This document shows positions 1 through 12,219 of a stretch of DNA of 64,000 bases, in pieces. The notes beneath the pieces are model-generated. The model was not told the DNA's origin. It worked only from the letters and a program-made list of their open reading frames with translations, and did not search any database. The stretch comes from Dromiciops gliroides (lineage: Eukaryota; Chordata; Mammalia; Microbiotheria; Microbiotheriidae). The stretch spans positions 468,766,617 through 468,830,616 of the forward strand of contig NC_057864.1 of the NCBI RefSeq assembly GCF_019393635.1, in the 5' to 3' direction. Within the stretch, counting starts at the first letter, position 1, and each line of letters opens with the position of its first letter. A program made the position numbers and the translations under genes.

Positions 1-790
1 GGGGATTTGGGGGGTGGGTGAGAAGTGGAACTTAAACCCTATCGTCTGGCTTCTAAGTCAGCTCTCTCTCCCCCACTTCATTACAGCTAGGTGGAGCAGT
101 GGAGAAAGCACTCCTGGGTTTGTGGTCCCTCTTATCCACACCACCAGCCACCTCTCACCAATACAGGTACCAATAACAGGAGAGAAATCTTAACACAAAT
201 GAAGACAACAAATGAACCTGAGATGGGTTTAGGTGTGTGCTTGAATTTAATTATGCACCTAAAGATTATCAAGTCAATTTTTAAACACATCTGCCTCACT
301 CAGCTTCCCAGATGTCTTGTTTCAAAACAAGTAAAATGTTCAAGAAAAACAAAGGCAAAACCTCATTATAAACATATAACACATAGATCTTCAAATGAAA
401 CAGAGAGCTAAAAAGAAATTGTTTGGCATTAGCCACTTCTCCACCAGCATGGATAACAGAGTTAGTTCTATCTATCTCTGGGCATACCACATTTATTTAA
501 GCATTTCTCCCCTCTGGCATCTTTTTCCCAACACATAAATGGTGAGAATTAAAAAAAAAAAGTTTTCCCATAACTCTCCAGGCACAAGATTTTTTTCTAA
601 CATAAAATGAAAGAGAGGCAGTGACAAGAGCACAGAGAGACAGCCCTTGAACCAGAAAGACCTGGGTTCAAGTACATCCTCTTGGCACATGTACTGGCTT
701 GTATGTCTGGGCAATCACTTACTGTATGTAGTCCTTAGTGCTAAATTGCAGAGAAGGTGCTTACCTGCATCATTAGAAAGAATTCCCTTA

Positions 791-1046
791 GGGGCAGCTA
801 GGTGGCGTAGTAGATAAAGCACCCACCCTGGATTCAGGAGGACCTGGGTCAAATCTGACCTCAGACACTTGACACTTACTAGCTGTGTGACCCTGGGCAA
901 GTCACTTAACCCTCGTTGCCCAGAAAGAAATAAAGAAATAAAGAAATGAAATGAAATGAAATGAAATGAAATGAAATGAAATGAAATGAAATGAAATGAA
1001 ATGAAATGAAATGAAATGAAATGAAATGAAATGAAATGAAGGAAGG
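791..1046 (+). repeat. Short tRNA/CORE-type SINE with pentanucleotide tail
   Basis: This is the first of 31 copies of the main SINE. The typical element runs about 140 bp: GGGGCAGCTAGGTGGC start, GTTCAAAT B-box-like site, TGTGTGACCCTGGGCAAGTC MIR-like core, then an A-rich tail. This copy ends at about 925 and its tail has grown into an ATGAA array up to 1040. The 11 bp duplication AAGAATTCCCT lies at 778-788 and 1047-1057, so the array belongs to the insertion. Confidence 0.9.
942..1040 (+). repeat. (ATGAA)n microsatellite
   Basis: There are about 19 near-perfect pentamer units, lying inside the SINE tail and before the right-hand TSD. Confidence 0.95.
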
Positions 1047-1599
1047 AAGAATTCCCTCATCCAGGAGTTCCCTATACCAGTGAAATTACTAATCCCATCC
1101 CCATTCCTATGCCTGCAAAAATGGCAGCCACAGTGCTTAGCTCACCTAAGCAGCTTCAACTGAAACAAGGCCCAAATGTGACTTTTCCCACTTTGTTCTC
1201 TCTCTTCACCCATTTCCTCCTCTTGCCACAGGGCTGGGAATTCAGGACTAGTCAAAGGGCTTCCCAAATCTCCTTCCATCTCTGAGAAGAGACCCAGGTA
1301 GGAGAGAATAGTAGCTGCTAAGGCCTCAGACCTGAAGGGAAGGGGAAGGAAACCCAGAATTGCAAACACCACCTTCCAACTGCAGACCACCTTTGAAAAA
1401 TCAACATTGCCCAGCAGGATTCACTCAAGGCACATCTTTCACTCTACAAAAGTGAGACCACTCATGGGAGAACCATGAGATCATGATCATAAAGAAATGA
1501 CCACAAATTTCTCAGTCCCTTTGGGTGAGTCCTTTGGTAAATGGGGCATAAGTCTCCTTGCCCAGGTGACAAAGGACCAGAGAGCAGAGAGCTGAAAAT

Positions 1600-1772
1600 T
1601 GACTTCATCTAACACATGCTGGCTAAGGGAACCTGGACAAGTCATTTAACCGTTTGGTTGGGGGTTTTTTGGTCGTCCCAGGCATTTCTCCAACTTCCTA
1701 AGTGGAGAGCAGCTGCTTATCTGCATAGGTAGAGAAGTGTCCTCTTAGGAGTCCCCCACACCAGTGAAAGCA
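1600..1772 (+). repeat. Old marsupial MIR-type SINE
   Basis: It carries the MIR remnant CAAGTCATTTAACC followed by the same tail seen at 740-790 and 1060-1095 (CTGCTTATCTGCAT, then CCCCCACACCAGTGAAAG). Confidence 0.5.
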
Positions 1773-2449
1773 TGTCTGTCTTCCCTCTTTCCCCCAAGAG
1801 AAGGGTGGAAATAGACGATGGAATAGTTTGTACCCAAAGCCTTAGAGAAACCAGGCTGGTGACGGCTGCCTGAACAATCTCACCTCTTTAAAGAGAGGCT
1901 TGTTTCTCATGGGGATGCTGAGTCAGTCAGTTGTCAGGTACTAGCTGAAAAGCCCTGAGCTTCAAGAGAGGCTGGAAGCTGGCCACAAGTCCCCAAAGAG
2001 ATCAAGGGTAGCTATGCCCCCTGGGTTAGGGCAATCAGAAAGAACTCAGAGGCCAGGGCAGGAAGTGTAGCTCCCTGTGTAAAGAACAGCTCAACAGCGT
2101 CTGGAGATTGGTATGGAGGCCTCCTGCTGGGGAGGGGGGGGTCCCCACAAATAAAGTTACTTTCTTAAGAAGCTACAGGTTTCTCTGTAAGCCCAGAGGT
2201 TAGATCCATTTCCCATTGCAAGGGCAGGATTTTTCTACTTGCAGTCTACCTCACAGGGCTTAGGTAAGGAATGTGCCTTCTTGACAGGAAAGCAATGGCT
2301 AAATTTGGGCTAACACTAGTCTTCTTTTCTCTCAGCCCCTCCCCCCACTTCTGGCCCCAAAATTCCCTGGTTTCCTTCATAGCTTGGCTTAGTCACCTTC
2401 TACGTGAGGTTTTGCCTGATCCCTCCAGGCTGAGAAGCAGAGATCACAA

Positions 2450-2590
2450 GAGAGAGACACAGAGAGAGAGAGAGAGACAGAGAGAGACAGAGACAGAGAC
2501 AAAGGCAGAGAGACAGAGAGTCAGAAACAAAGAGACAGAGCTGGAGAGAGACAGAGAGAGACAGAGCCAGTGAGAGCCAGAGAGCACAAG
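2450..2590 (+). repeat. AG-rich simple repeat
   Basis: A purine-rich AGAG/AGACAG low-complexity tract. The open frame through it is a by-product of composition. Confidence 0.9.
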
Positions 2591-2710
2591 CACATTTATT
2601 AAATACTTACTATGTGCCAGGCACTGTCCTAGGTGCTAGGGGATGCAACTACAAGCAAGCAAGACTGTCCTTGCCCACAAGATTACATTCTGATGGGAGC
2701 TGTAAAGGGA
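2588..2710 (+). repeat. Ancient mammal-wide repeat, 5' part
   Basis: It carries the signature ATTTATTAAATACTTACTATG then TGCCAGGCACTG and TGTCCTTGCCCACAAGATT. The same unit recurs at 26085, 32985, 45540, 46045, 49490, 52128 and 61300. I could not assign the family. Confidence 0.6.
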
Positions 2711-3219
2711 GGAGCGAGGCCAAAGTTGGCCTAGAAGCCTAAGACCCAGCAAGATAAGGCAAGAGCTGACCTATCAGAGCCAAGGGACCCAGAAACAAAG
2801 GGGAGGGGAGGGTCCAAGTCAAGGCAGCAGGTGTAGGAGGCAGTCTTGGAAATATGACTTTGTACATTAAATATTCTATGTTCATGTTATTTTCCATCAA
2901 TAAAATGCAAACTCCTTGAGGACAAGGGAAGCCTCCTCTTTATCTGGATATCACAGGGGAAATTTAATCAGTGCTGCCTGAACGATTCTCCTGGTCAAAG
3001 GTGACTGTTCTCTGATGCAGTGAACAGGCAGAGGGCAGAAGGGAGAATTAACTTGAGGCTTTGGATTCCAGTTTGTCCAGTACTGAGGGATTCCTGCTGC
3101 CGAGGTTCTGCTCCATTTCAGTCACTAGGAGCTGAGCCTACAGAGGCCACAATGAAGAAGGCCACCATCCCAATAAAACCAACTGAAACCAATCGATCTC
3201 CTCCGAGCTAACCCAGGGC

Positions 3220-3436
3220 TTTCACAGCTCTGATCTCCTTGGATCCTCACAAGCGTCCTAGAAAGTAAGAATTAGAGGTATCCAGAGCCACGTTTTACAG
3301 ATATTCTTAACAAATCTTTGCCACCTCAAAATTGCTGCTATTAATATTTTCATATTAAAACTGAAGCTTAGAGATGTTAAGTGATTTACCCAGGGTCACA
3401 CAATCAGGCCACTCCTATTCCAAGGAGTCTTTTTAC
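3220..3436 (-). repeat. MIR-type SINE
   Basis: It contains a reverse-strand MIR core: TTAAGTGATTTACCCAGGGT followed by CACACAATCAGGCC. An L1-like scrap at 3325-3355 interrupts it. That scrap shares a 25-base match with 5102-5127. Confidence 0.5.
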
Positions 3437-3452
3437 TAAACCATGAAGTTTA

Positions 3453-3623
3453 GGGGGCAGCTAGGTGGTGTAGAGGATAAAGCATCGGCCCTGGATTCAG
3501 GAGGACCTGAGTTCAAATCCAGCCTCAGACATCTGACACTTACTAGTTGTATGACCCTGGGCAAGTCACTTAACCCTCATTGCCCTGCAAAAAAAAACCC
3601 AAAAAACCAAACAAAAAACCCCC
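3453..3623 (+). repeat. Short SINE
   Basis: A full-length copy with an A/C-rich tail. The TSD is 17 bp with one mismatch, at 3436-3452 and 3624-3640 (CTAAACCATGAAGYTTA). Confidence 0.93.
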
Positions 3624-3963
3624 CTAAACCATGAAGCTTAACCCTAAATTCTAATCTTTCATAAGATGCTTCAGCCACAAAAGTAATCAGGACATTGACG
3701 AGCCCCCAGGCTGTTTTTAAGTATACCACGTGACCAAACAGAGAATTTGAGATTATTATGATGACTTCATGTACTTGCACTGAAGAAGTCTTGTCAACTT
3801 ATTCCAAAAGAACAGTGTCCCTAACTGGACACAACAGTTAACCTAAGTGCCCCATCCATGCCCCATCTCTGAGCTCAATTTACAAGTCATTTTATTTCAA
3901 TAGCCACCAAGCCTATCTGTAATATTGCAATTGGCATTATTGAGATTAAAGATATGATCTGAG

Positions 3964-4120
3964 GGGGCAGCTAGGTGGCACAGTGGATAGAGCACCAGCC
4001 CTGGATTCAGGAAGACCTGAGTTCAAATCTTGCCTCAGACACTTGACACTTACTAGCTGTGTGACCCTGGCAAGTCACTCAACCCCCATTGCCCCTCAAA
4101 AAAAAAAAGAAAAAGAAAAA
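3964..4120 (+). repeat. Short SINE
   Basis: A full-length copy with an A/G tail. The TSD is AGATWTGATCTGA at 3950-3962 and 4121-4133. Confidence 0.93.
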
Positions 4121-4919
4121 AGATTTGATCTGATTGCTTGCTGGCTTCAGGAGTGGGGAGGGAAGGGAAGATGGGAGAAAAATCTGAAACTCAAAAAAAT
4201 CTACATATAATTGGGGAAAAAAATTTAATTAAATTATAATTTTTTTAAAAGATGTGATCTGAGACCTAAGAGCTTAGAAGTTAGTTGGGAAAATCAGACA
4301 GATACACACATACTTATACATATACATGTATATCTGGACTCTTCCCCTTGAGGGAACAAGTGTGCTGCCAGCACACTGTTAACCTGGAAGGGAGTTACAG
4401 ACACCAACCAGTACTGTGACAGAAAGTGAAACAAGACCCAGGAAAGGTAGAAACAAGATGCTTAGTGTGACCATGGAAATGAAAGTTCCTTAATGACTCT
4501 GGGGATGGGGCAAAGTCTGGTGTAGGAACAGACCTGGGACTCAACCTGAAAGCTGGGGTAAGAACTTAGTATATGCCAGGCTTGGGCACATGATGCTTTT
4601 GTCCTGGACCTCTCTTTTCACATTTTTTAATGTTTTTCTATCACCTTTGTTTCCAAATAGATCTCTCACTTTACCTTTGCCCAGTAAGCCATGCCTTCTA
4701 ACAAAGAAAAACAATTCAGCAATACTACCAACCAGGTCAATTAAATCTAACAGCAAATGGAATGAATGTTCCACACCTCAACAGCAAAGGAAGTGAGGTG
4801 CATGTTCTCATCTCTTTTCTGGGGTCAGGCTTGGTGCTTATCATCTCACAGTGCTCAGCTGGTGGGGCACAGGGGGGTGTTCTTTCCATTTAAACTGCAA
4901 TAGAGGCAGCATGCACGTT

Positions 4920-5320
4920 ATTTTCCTGGCTCTACTAGCATCCCTTTCCATTCATTCCTAAGTCTACTCAGGCTTTTCTGAAATCTTCATATTCATGTTG
5001 GGGGTGCACTGATATTCCATTATGTTTACAGACCACAATTTAAGAGCCTTTTCCTCCTCTGTGAGCACCTACTTTCTCTTACCAATTCTTTGATACCATA
5101 AAAATTGCTGCTATTAATATTTTCATAGAAATGAGAGACCTTTCTTTCTGCATGAGCTCCTTAGGGCATATGACCCAGCATCTGTGGATCCAAGGGTATG
5201 GACATTTTAGGCATTTCTAAAGCACATTTCCACACTGTGTCTCACAAGAGTTTTAACAATTCACAGTTCTATCCACAGCAGATTCACGTGCCTGTCATTC
5301 TCTACCCTTTCTTGTCCCTG
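4920..5320 (-). repeat. L1 3' fragment
   Basis: Its reverse complement resembles the marsupial L1 3' region: ACCAATTCTTTGATACCA, GGGCATATGACCCAGCATC and the pattern of the copy at 62400-63300. It is diverged and non-coding. Confidence 0.5.
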
Positions 5321-5329
5321 TATTAAGCA

Positions 5330-5990
5330 ACATTTTCATCAAAGATTTGGCACTGAAAACATGAGTCATCTTGACTAAGTATTCAGATAACACAAATCTA
5401 GAAATAATATTCTAGGTGGTGAAAGTAAAGTTCCAAATGACCTCGACAGGCTTGGTTGGGCTAAAACCAACAAGGTGAGCATGTAGAGCTCTACATTTAG
5501 GTAAAAAATCTGCAGAAGCGCAGAACTGACAGGACTGGCTGCCATGCAGGCCGGACAGCCTTCCCAGGGGCCTTCTGTGGCTGCAACAAGCAATATATGC
5601 AGAACCTTAGGTTACAGCCATGGAAATACCTGAAGTCAGTTTAAGGAGCCTTCTAAGGTCAAGCGCAGTCTCTAAAAGCCATTCCTAAAGCTTAAGCAAT
5701 GACAGCCTCATTAGACAGAAGTGTCCAGCCTCAAACTTCTCAGGGAGAGAAAACACACACTTGGATGTATAACACGTCAGAGGCTTTGCTTACAACAGCT
5801 CATTATTTCAGTCACAGCTTAAAAAAACAACAATCAATACCAGCCTCAGTTTGTCTTCCTGAGCCTCAAACAACTTTCGTCTATTCACAAAACTCAAACC
5901 CACCCCAAAGGCCAAACAAGGACTTAGAGTCACTGAGGATGTGCAAAGGACACACTCTGAAGTGACATCCATAACAGAACTGTGTAAAGC
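5330..5990. other. No recognised feature
   Basis: Intronic sequence (inferred NCOR1 intron 1). I see no conserved exon, RNA gene or clear repeat here. Confidence 0.5.
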
Positions 5991-5999
5991 CTCCCAATC

Positions 6000-6345
6000 A
6001 AACAGCTCCCCTGACATCTGGCCTCTCCAGGCTGCACCCCTAACTTTCTCTACCACATCCCAGAACACTCTTCCCCCGGGATGCTCACACCCAGTGGAAG
6101 TAACCCATGTCTATGCAGTCCCTCCTTCTGATTGGATGACTCCTCCCAGAATCTCCACTTCAAGGGGACACACAGAGCAGCCATGTCTTCATTCCTCTCC
6201 AAACTCTACCAAGAAAGCCTGTCTTCCCTCATTAGAATGCAAGCTCCTTGACGGCAGGAACTAGATTTCTCTCTGCTTGTATTTGTATAGTCAGCGCAAT
6301 AACTGGCACACAAGAAGTGGTTGGGAAATACTTGCTGAATGACTC
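6000..6345 (+). repeat. L2 3' end
   Basis: It has the typical L2 end: GAATGCAAGCTCCTTGACGG, an ACTGGCACACAAGAAG-like stretch and TACTTGCTGAATGA. Confidence 0.65.
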
Positions 6346-6731
6346 TCCAGGGATCCCAGGTGACCATGCCTGGCTTTCAGGTCTAGCCTGAAGTCCACTG
6401 CTACACCAACCCAGGTCACCAAGGAACTTTTTCTTCCACAGTTCTACTAAGCATTTTGTTTCTACCTCTCCTGAGTCCTGTTTTACTTTGTCCCCAGTAT
6501 TAGTGGGTGTCTGGTCAAGAACCAATTCCCGTCCCCCCTTACTTGTTATCTCTCCCAGGGCTTCACCCTTTGCAAACAGGTCAGGAGCAGGACTGCATTG
6601 CTATAGGGAGCTCCTAAAGAGGAAAAGCCGCTCTCCCAAGGCAGGTCTGCAAGCACTCAGAGAGAGCCTTAGGTGCCTGACCACCTCTCAGTCCACTGCT
6701 CAGCCTAGTTAGTCTCCTCCAACACATCTTT

Positions 6732-7010
6732 TTGGGGGGTAGTATTTTATTTTATTTTCCAATCAGATGAAAAGATTGTTTTCAACATTCATTGTTGTAA
6801 GATTCTGAGTTCCCAATTTTTCTCCCGCTACGTTCCGCCCCCCTCCCCAAGACAGCAAGCAATCAGATATAGGCATGGGTATGTATATGTATACAAACAT
6901 ACACACACACACACACACATATACATGTGTGTACATGTGTCTGTATATCTGTATATAGATATACATGCATATATAGACAATCATGTTATACATGTTTCCA
7001 TATTAGTCAT
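6732..7010 (-). repeat. 5'-truncated L1 insertion with TSD
   Basis: The body matches the terminal 3' part of the minus-strand L1 at 61850-62060 (CAAGCAAT after a C-rich stretch, CATATTAGTCAT). It is flanked by the 14 bp duplication TCCAACACATCTTT at 6718-6731 and 7011-7024. It contains a CA/TA microsatellite. Confidence 0.75.
6878..6975. repeat. CA/TA microsatellite
   Basis: Alternating (CA)n, (TG)n and TATA-rich units inside the L1 fragment. Confidence 0.9.
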
Positions 7011-7223
7011 TCCAACACATCTTTCCAGGATCAGCCGGAGTCCTCTCTTCTATGTGAAGCCTTCCCTTACTACAACAGTCCCCAGGGACCTCTCCATCCT
7101 CTGGACTCCCAACTGTATATGCCATCTTAAAATTCACTGACCACTTATACCGTCTTTCATGATTTTTTAAATGTTCAAACGTGCTATTTCCCCACTGAGC
7201 TTTTAAGTTTAAAAGTAGAGACC

Positions 7224-7400
7224 GAGGGGTGGCTAGGTGGCGCAGTGGATAAAGCACTGGCCTTGGATTCAGGAGTTCCTGAGTTCAAATCCGGTCTCAG
7301 ACACTTGACATTTACTGGCTGTGTGACCCTGGGCAAGTCACTTAACCCCCATTGCCCCGCAAAACAAAGAACAACAACAACAAAAAATTAAAGAAAAAAA
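7224..7400 (+). repeat. Short SINE
   Basis: Full-length, with an imperfect TSD AAAAG(AG)TAGRGACC at 7211-7223 and around 7399-7413. It lies inside the L2-like fragment. Confidence 0.88.
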
Positions 7401-7854
7401 AAGAGTAGGGACCATGACTTATATTTTTCTGTACTCTTCCTCCTCCCCAACATAAAACCCTGTAGAATAAGATACACAGAGTAAACACTCAAATCAGTAT
7501 CTGATGAGTCAATAAGATCTTTAAGCAAACAAAATGAGGAAAATAAAATACCCTGAGAACTACTCATTTATCCTAATAGCACATGATAAATGAAAACATA
7601 AAATGTCTATGGCCCTTCTAATGTCCTCACATTCTTGGCAAAAGCAAAACTAGGACCTGGGAGAAGTTGCAAAAGGAAAGCGGAAGGAGAGCCAGGTGCC
7701 TTCTCTGACAGCTTCTCTTCTTCCTACTTTTCCCTCTCCCCTGAGACCTAGAAAAGAACATAAAATCAGGCTGGGCCTCTCAGCCCAGTCTAATCTCCTC
7801 CTCTTTACCAAGGGGAACTAAGGCCCAGAGAACAATATGGCTTCCTTAAGGGAG

Positions 7855-8130
7855 AACCGGTGCCAGGCACCGTGTTAAGGGCTTTTTACAAATATTATCT
7901 AGCTTGACCTTCCCAACAACTGTGAGGAAGGTGCAATGATGATCTCGTACAGAATAAGAACTATCCCCTAGAAAGAAACAGGGTCAGATTTTGAACCCAA
8001 GGCCTCTAATTCCAAATAACATCATTCTCTCTTTCTACTTCACCACACTGACATTTGGATCTCAGTTTTTTCATCTCTAAGATGAAGAGGCTGGAATAGA
8101 TGAGCTGTAAAGTCCTGCCAAAGGCCCTCC
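7855..8130. repeat. MIR-family fragments
   Basis: The first part is reverse-oriented (GTGCCAGGCACCGTGTTAAG to GAACCCAAGGCCTC). The second is a forward MIR 3' piece (CTCAGTTTTTTCATCTCTAAG). Both are diverged. Confidence 0.45.
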
Positions 8131-8159
8131 CACCACAAGAACTGACTGTGATGCCAACA

Positions 8160-8915
8160 ACTCATTAGACCAGTGTGTTTATGAAGATTTTGTGAAACAT
8201 CTTATTTGAAACTATATGACACACTAACACACAGTTAGGAGAACTGTAAATTGGTCCAACAATTCCAGGACACTGAAAATGCTTTAAAAAAAAAGTCCAT
8301 ACCCTTTAACCCCATGATCTGACTGGTAGGCACATACCCCAAGGAGGAAAGGACAGAAAGTCTTAATAATCACCACAAAATATTAACAGCAGTCCTTTTT
8401 GTGACAGCACAGCAAAGACCTGAAAACAAAAGAGGCACCCATCAGTTACAGAAATGTTAAGCAAACCATGGTCCCTGAAAGTGATGGAATATTACTGAGT
8501 TATAATAAAAAAAAATAGTATAATGAATTCAGAAAAGCCTGGGAATATATGAGATGATGGAGAGTGAAGACAATAGAACCAGGAAAACAACATATTCAAT
8601 GACTACTGTAATATAAATGCAAGAAGGAAACCCAAACCAAACTAAATGCTGAGCAATTACAATGACTAAGCCTGGCCCTGAAGACAAGATGAAGAAAAAC
8701 ACCTCCCTCTTGTCTTGGAAGAGGGGGAGAGCATGGTGGTACAGCAATGAACAGACAGAAGGCTTAGCTGGTGGGTGCTTAGCTTAGCTGAACTACTTTC
8801 ACCCTTTTTATTCCTTGTTACAAAGGATGGCTCTGAGTAGAGCTGGTGGGAGAGATTCAGAAATGAAGGTACTATCAAAACAAGATATTAAAAAGATAAT
8901 TTAAATTAAAAGAAA
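8160..8915 (+). repeat. L1 3' region
   Basis: It is marsupial L1 end-of-ORF2/3' UTR sequence, with GGAATATTACTGAGTTATAA, AGAACCAGGAAAACAAC and a run toward an A-rich end. Frames are broken throughout. Confidence 0.65.
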
Positions 8916-9984
8916 ATGTTTGACACACACAAAGCTGCTCAAAGTTTTATGGGAGAAAAAATACCTATTAACATTGTACTAAAACCAGAATTACATGTTA
9001 TTAGTATAAGTGATAATGACCTGCTTCACATTTTATCCACTCAAAAACAAAATCAGCCCCTTGCAACTGCATACAAATGATCTAGCATAATGATATGAAT
9101 TGAATATTGTACTTCTTCCTTCAATCTCCTACATAAGGATATTAAGTTCTTCATCCTTCCTAGGTTATACAACAGAGAAAACTTATCTGTTACAGAATAA
9201 CTGCACCTCCTCCTGCTCTTTCTCACCAGGAAGGCCTGGCTTTTAGCCTATGGTTGTTATATCAAGTCAAAACTATATCTAGATGCACATTTTCAAAGTG
9301 ACCAAGGCAATCTCTATTCATTCATCAGACATTTATTAAGCATCAATGTTATCTTGAGAGAGAAGTTCAAAATCTCCTTCACCAATTATTCCCAAAGACT
9401 AATGCCTTTCACAAATAGTTGTTCTCTTCAGATAAGCAACTACTTCAAAGGCTCAAGGTAGAAGAAATCCAGCATTTCTCCAAAAGGTAGAAAGCATCCT
9501 CTAAACAAAGCCAAGCTGATCACTGTACAAATGATGCAATAAAACAATACAGACCTTTGGGGAAAGGGGAAAATTATTCTACAACATGCTGCAGACAGTA
9601 GAATATTATAAAGAGTTCACAGAAATGTCCACAAAAGACATTAGTCTTAGAAAAGCTATTATTATTAGGTGAGAGAAGTCAGTAGAGCCCAAAGAAGACA
9701 AGCCCTTGGACCTTGAATAATGAATACAAATGCCCAGAAACCAAAAATTGTTCATTTATTTTCCCTAATTGGAGAACAGAATATAACCAGATTGACACTG
9801 CAGAAAACACTAACATTATACTCCAGCTTTGGCCAACAGAGAGCTTATCTTTGATTCCACAGTCAAAACTTCAAGATGCTTTAAAAACAAGCACGGGTAA
9901 GGAGGACTGGAGCCACCACGAATGATTTTCACTAAACTAACGGGAGCTAGGGGAGTTTTGAAAAGTAGCAGAGTATAGCTGGTG

Positions 9985-10168
9985 GCATGTTGGACTTGGC
10001 TCAAGGCACCCGACTGAAATCCCACTTCCACTGTATTCTTGTGGGCAAGTGCACCGCCCTTCTGAGTCTGTTTCCTCATCTACAAATTGGGATTCATTCT
10101 TACATTATCTACCTCCCACAATAAACGTTATGGAAGAGCTTAGGAAATCTTAAAAATACTATATAAAG
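9985..10168 (+). repeat. MIR-type SINE
   Basis: MIR-like body (TGGGCAAGTGCACC, TCTGTTTCCTCATCTACAAA) running into the target of the next SINE. Confidence 0.55.
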
Positions 10169-10180
10169 AAGTCATTATTA

Positions 10181-10323
10181 GGGGCAGCTAGATGGCGCAG
10201 TGGTTAAAGCACCGGCCCTGGATTCAGGAGTACCTGAGTTCAAATCTGGCCTCAGACACTTGACACTTACTAACTGTGTGACCGTGGGCAAGTCACTTAA
10301 CCCCCATAGCCTAAAAAAAAAAA
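10181..10323 (+). repeat. Short SINE
   Basis: Full-length, with a perfect 12 bp TSD AAGTCATTATTA at 10169-10180 and 10324-10335. Confidence 0.95.
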
Positions 10324-11589
10324 AAGTCATTATTAGAATCTTTTCCCCTTTTTTCCAAAATAGAAAAGTATAAATTCCTGCTGCCTCTTTCTAAAGTGTC
10401 CCCAGCAAAGCTCAGGAATGATGAAAGTAAGGAGGGCACTCCTCCCACTCTGGCAGAAGGCCTTCAAATCAAAGATGTATTAGCAGGGTTCATCTAGACC
10501 GCTCAATCTGGCTCACTATGACAATGAAAATTTTTCCATCCTTCTACTCTGTCAGAACATTCTACAACCCTTAGCATCAAATGTCTAATACCTTATGAAA
10601 AAGACATAACAAATGTTGCAATGGAACCTCAAGATTCAAAATGTGGTTATACATTTCTTAAATAGAAATGATAAATTTTATCACTTTGCATAAAAGTAAT
10701 TGACATTCTAAATACCTTCAAAAAATATTTTATTCTGACTATATTTATAACCAAAAAATAGAATCAGAAATGAATTATCAACAGGTGGCATTTGAACTGA
10801 GTTCCTCTGACTCAAGAGGCAGTGCTTTTTTTCACTGGACTATGATATCTCCTTGAGACTGTAGCAAAAAGATTACTCTCTATGACTGGATTGGATTTAT
10901 ATCAGTCAGGAATGAAGAGATGATTTGACATTAGGAAAACTATAAACATAAGACAATCTAAATAAAATAATTTTTTAAATCACATGATTGTATCAATAGA
11001 TGCAGAAAATGCCTGACAAACTATAGCACTCATTTATACTAAAAACACTGAAGAGAATAGGAACCAATTGACCTTTCTTTAACGTGGCAAATATTATCTA
11101 TCTAAACCAAAAGCCAGCATTATCTGGATAGAAAAACACTAGATTTTTTTTTAAAAAAACACTTTTTAAAAAATCAAAATCAATGATTATATACAAACAC
11201 TTAAATATACAAACAAAAACTAGAAGCATTTCCAGTAAAAACAAATTAAAGCAAGGATCCACTATGCCATCCTTTACTATTAAAGTTTTAGAAATACTCA
11301 AGGAGTAAGAGGAAAATGAACTGAGGAAGTAAAGACCAGCAAAGAAAGAAAAATTATAGTCAATCCTCAACATTTGTGCATTTAACTTCAGCAACTTCAA
11401 GGATTCACATGATTTTATTCACTTCCACACTGGCAACTTCTCACATACTTGTGGCTATGCACAGTAGAGAAAAAAATGAGAGGTATGATGTCCACAAATT
11501 TGTGGAGCAGCTGGTATCCTACTGGGCATTTCATTGGTTTTGTTCACCCCAACACCATAAAGGGCTCCCTAGTTATTCCCTGTATATTT

Positions 11590-11734
11590 GGGGGGGGGGG
11601 CCCCAGTGAGGGTTAAGTGACTTGCCCAGAGTCACACAGCTAGGAAGTGTCAAGTGTCTGATGCCAGATTTGAACTCAGGTCCTCCTGAATCCAGGGCCA
11701 GTGCTTTATCCACTGTGCCACCTAACTGCCCTCA
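11590..11734 (-). repeat. Short SINE in the DNA transposon
   Basis: Reverse-oriented, with a G-run (complement of a C-rich tail) at 11590-11603. The TSD CTGYATATTT is at 11580-11589 and 11735-11744. Confidence 0.9.
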
Positions 11735-12101
11735 CTGCATATTTTCATTGCTTGCCTTCAAAATTCAAGTTCTGTGCTGCAATTATGCCCCCAAAGCATA
11801 TTGTGGGTGCTTTGGACTCTAAGCATGTAAAGTGAGTGATGCTGCTTAGTGAGAAAATAAAGGTGTTAGAGAAACTCTGCAATGGAACATCTGCAGTAGC
11901 AATGGCCTAATGACCAGCTGGCTAGAGACATGGAGGCATCAGCAACCTCCAGGATAAATGTCAATAATTCCCCTCTGCCATCCTCTTATAGTCTGAGACC
12001 CTTAAGAATCTCACACAGTCCAAAAAGCAGACCTTGCTGATGGATTACTTCTCCAGGGCCATCCACCAGCCATGAAAGATAGCATCAGAATTGATGTTGA
12101 A

Positions 12102-12219
12102 GATAAAGCACTGGCCCTGGATTCAGGAGGACCTTTGTTCAAATTAGGCCTCAGACACTTGATACTTATTAGCTGTGTGATCCTGGGCAAACCACTTAAC
12201 CCTCACAGCACCCCCCCCC
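12102..12219 (+). repeat. 5'-truncated short SINE with perfect TSD
   Basis: The element starts inside the tRNA-like head (GATAAAGCACTGG) and lacks the usual GGGCAGCTAGGTGG. The perfect 13 bp TSD AATTGATGTTGAA at 12089-12101 and 12220-12232 shows it was truncated on insertion. Its tail is C-rich rather than A-rich. Confidence 0.92.

Larger units (their letters stand above)
617..1100 (+). repeat. Old marsupial MIR-type SINE, split by a younger SINE
   Basis: The left part (617-777) has a MIR-like body with GACCTGGGTTCAAGT and a conserved tail (GAGAAGGTGCTTACCTGCAT). The right part (1058-1100) resumes with CAGGAGTTCCCTATACCAGTG. Similar tails occur at 1640-1772 and 56300-56400, which supports this as one element interrupted at 778-1057. 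The family is assigned by eye only. Confidence 0.65.
6640..7515 (+). repeat. L2-like fragment split by an L1 and a SINE
   Basis: L2-like pyrimidine-rich 3' sequence occurs at 6640-6731, 7020-7223 and 7411-7515, the last part ending with a diverged L2 end. It is interrupted by an L1 fragment and a short SINE, each with its own TSD. Confidence 0.45.

Noticed and set aside
791..926. tRNA gene in the SINE head
   Set aside because: It has tRNA-like promoter boxes but no cloverleaf with acceptor pairing. It is repeated 31 times as a SINE.
942..1040. CRISPR-like array
   Set aside because: Units are 5 bp with no spacers, in a SINE tail of a vertebrate genome.
2271..2573. 100-codon Arg/Glu/Thr-rich frame
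   Set aside because: Produced by the AG-rich simple repeat.
3326..5127. A 25-base exact match between about 3326-3352 and 5102-5127
   Set aside because: Both lie in L1-like 3' fragments and the shared piece is part of that family, so it needs no separate explanation.
11098..11400. 100-codon minus-strand frame
   Set aside because: Antisense to decayed L1 ORF2; AT-rich shadow.
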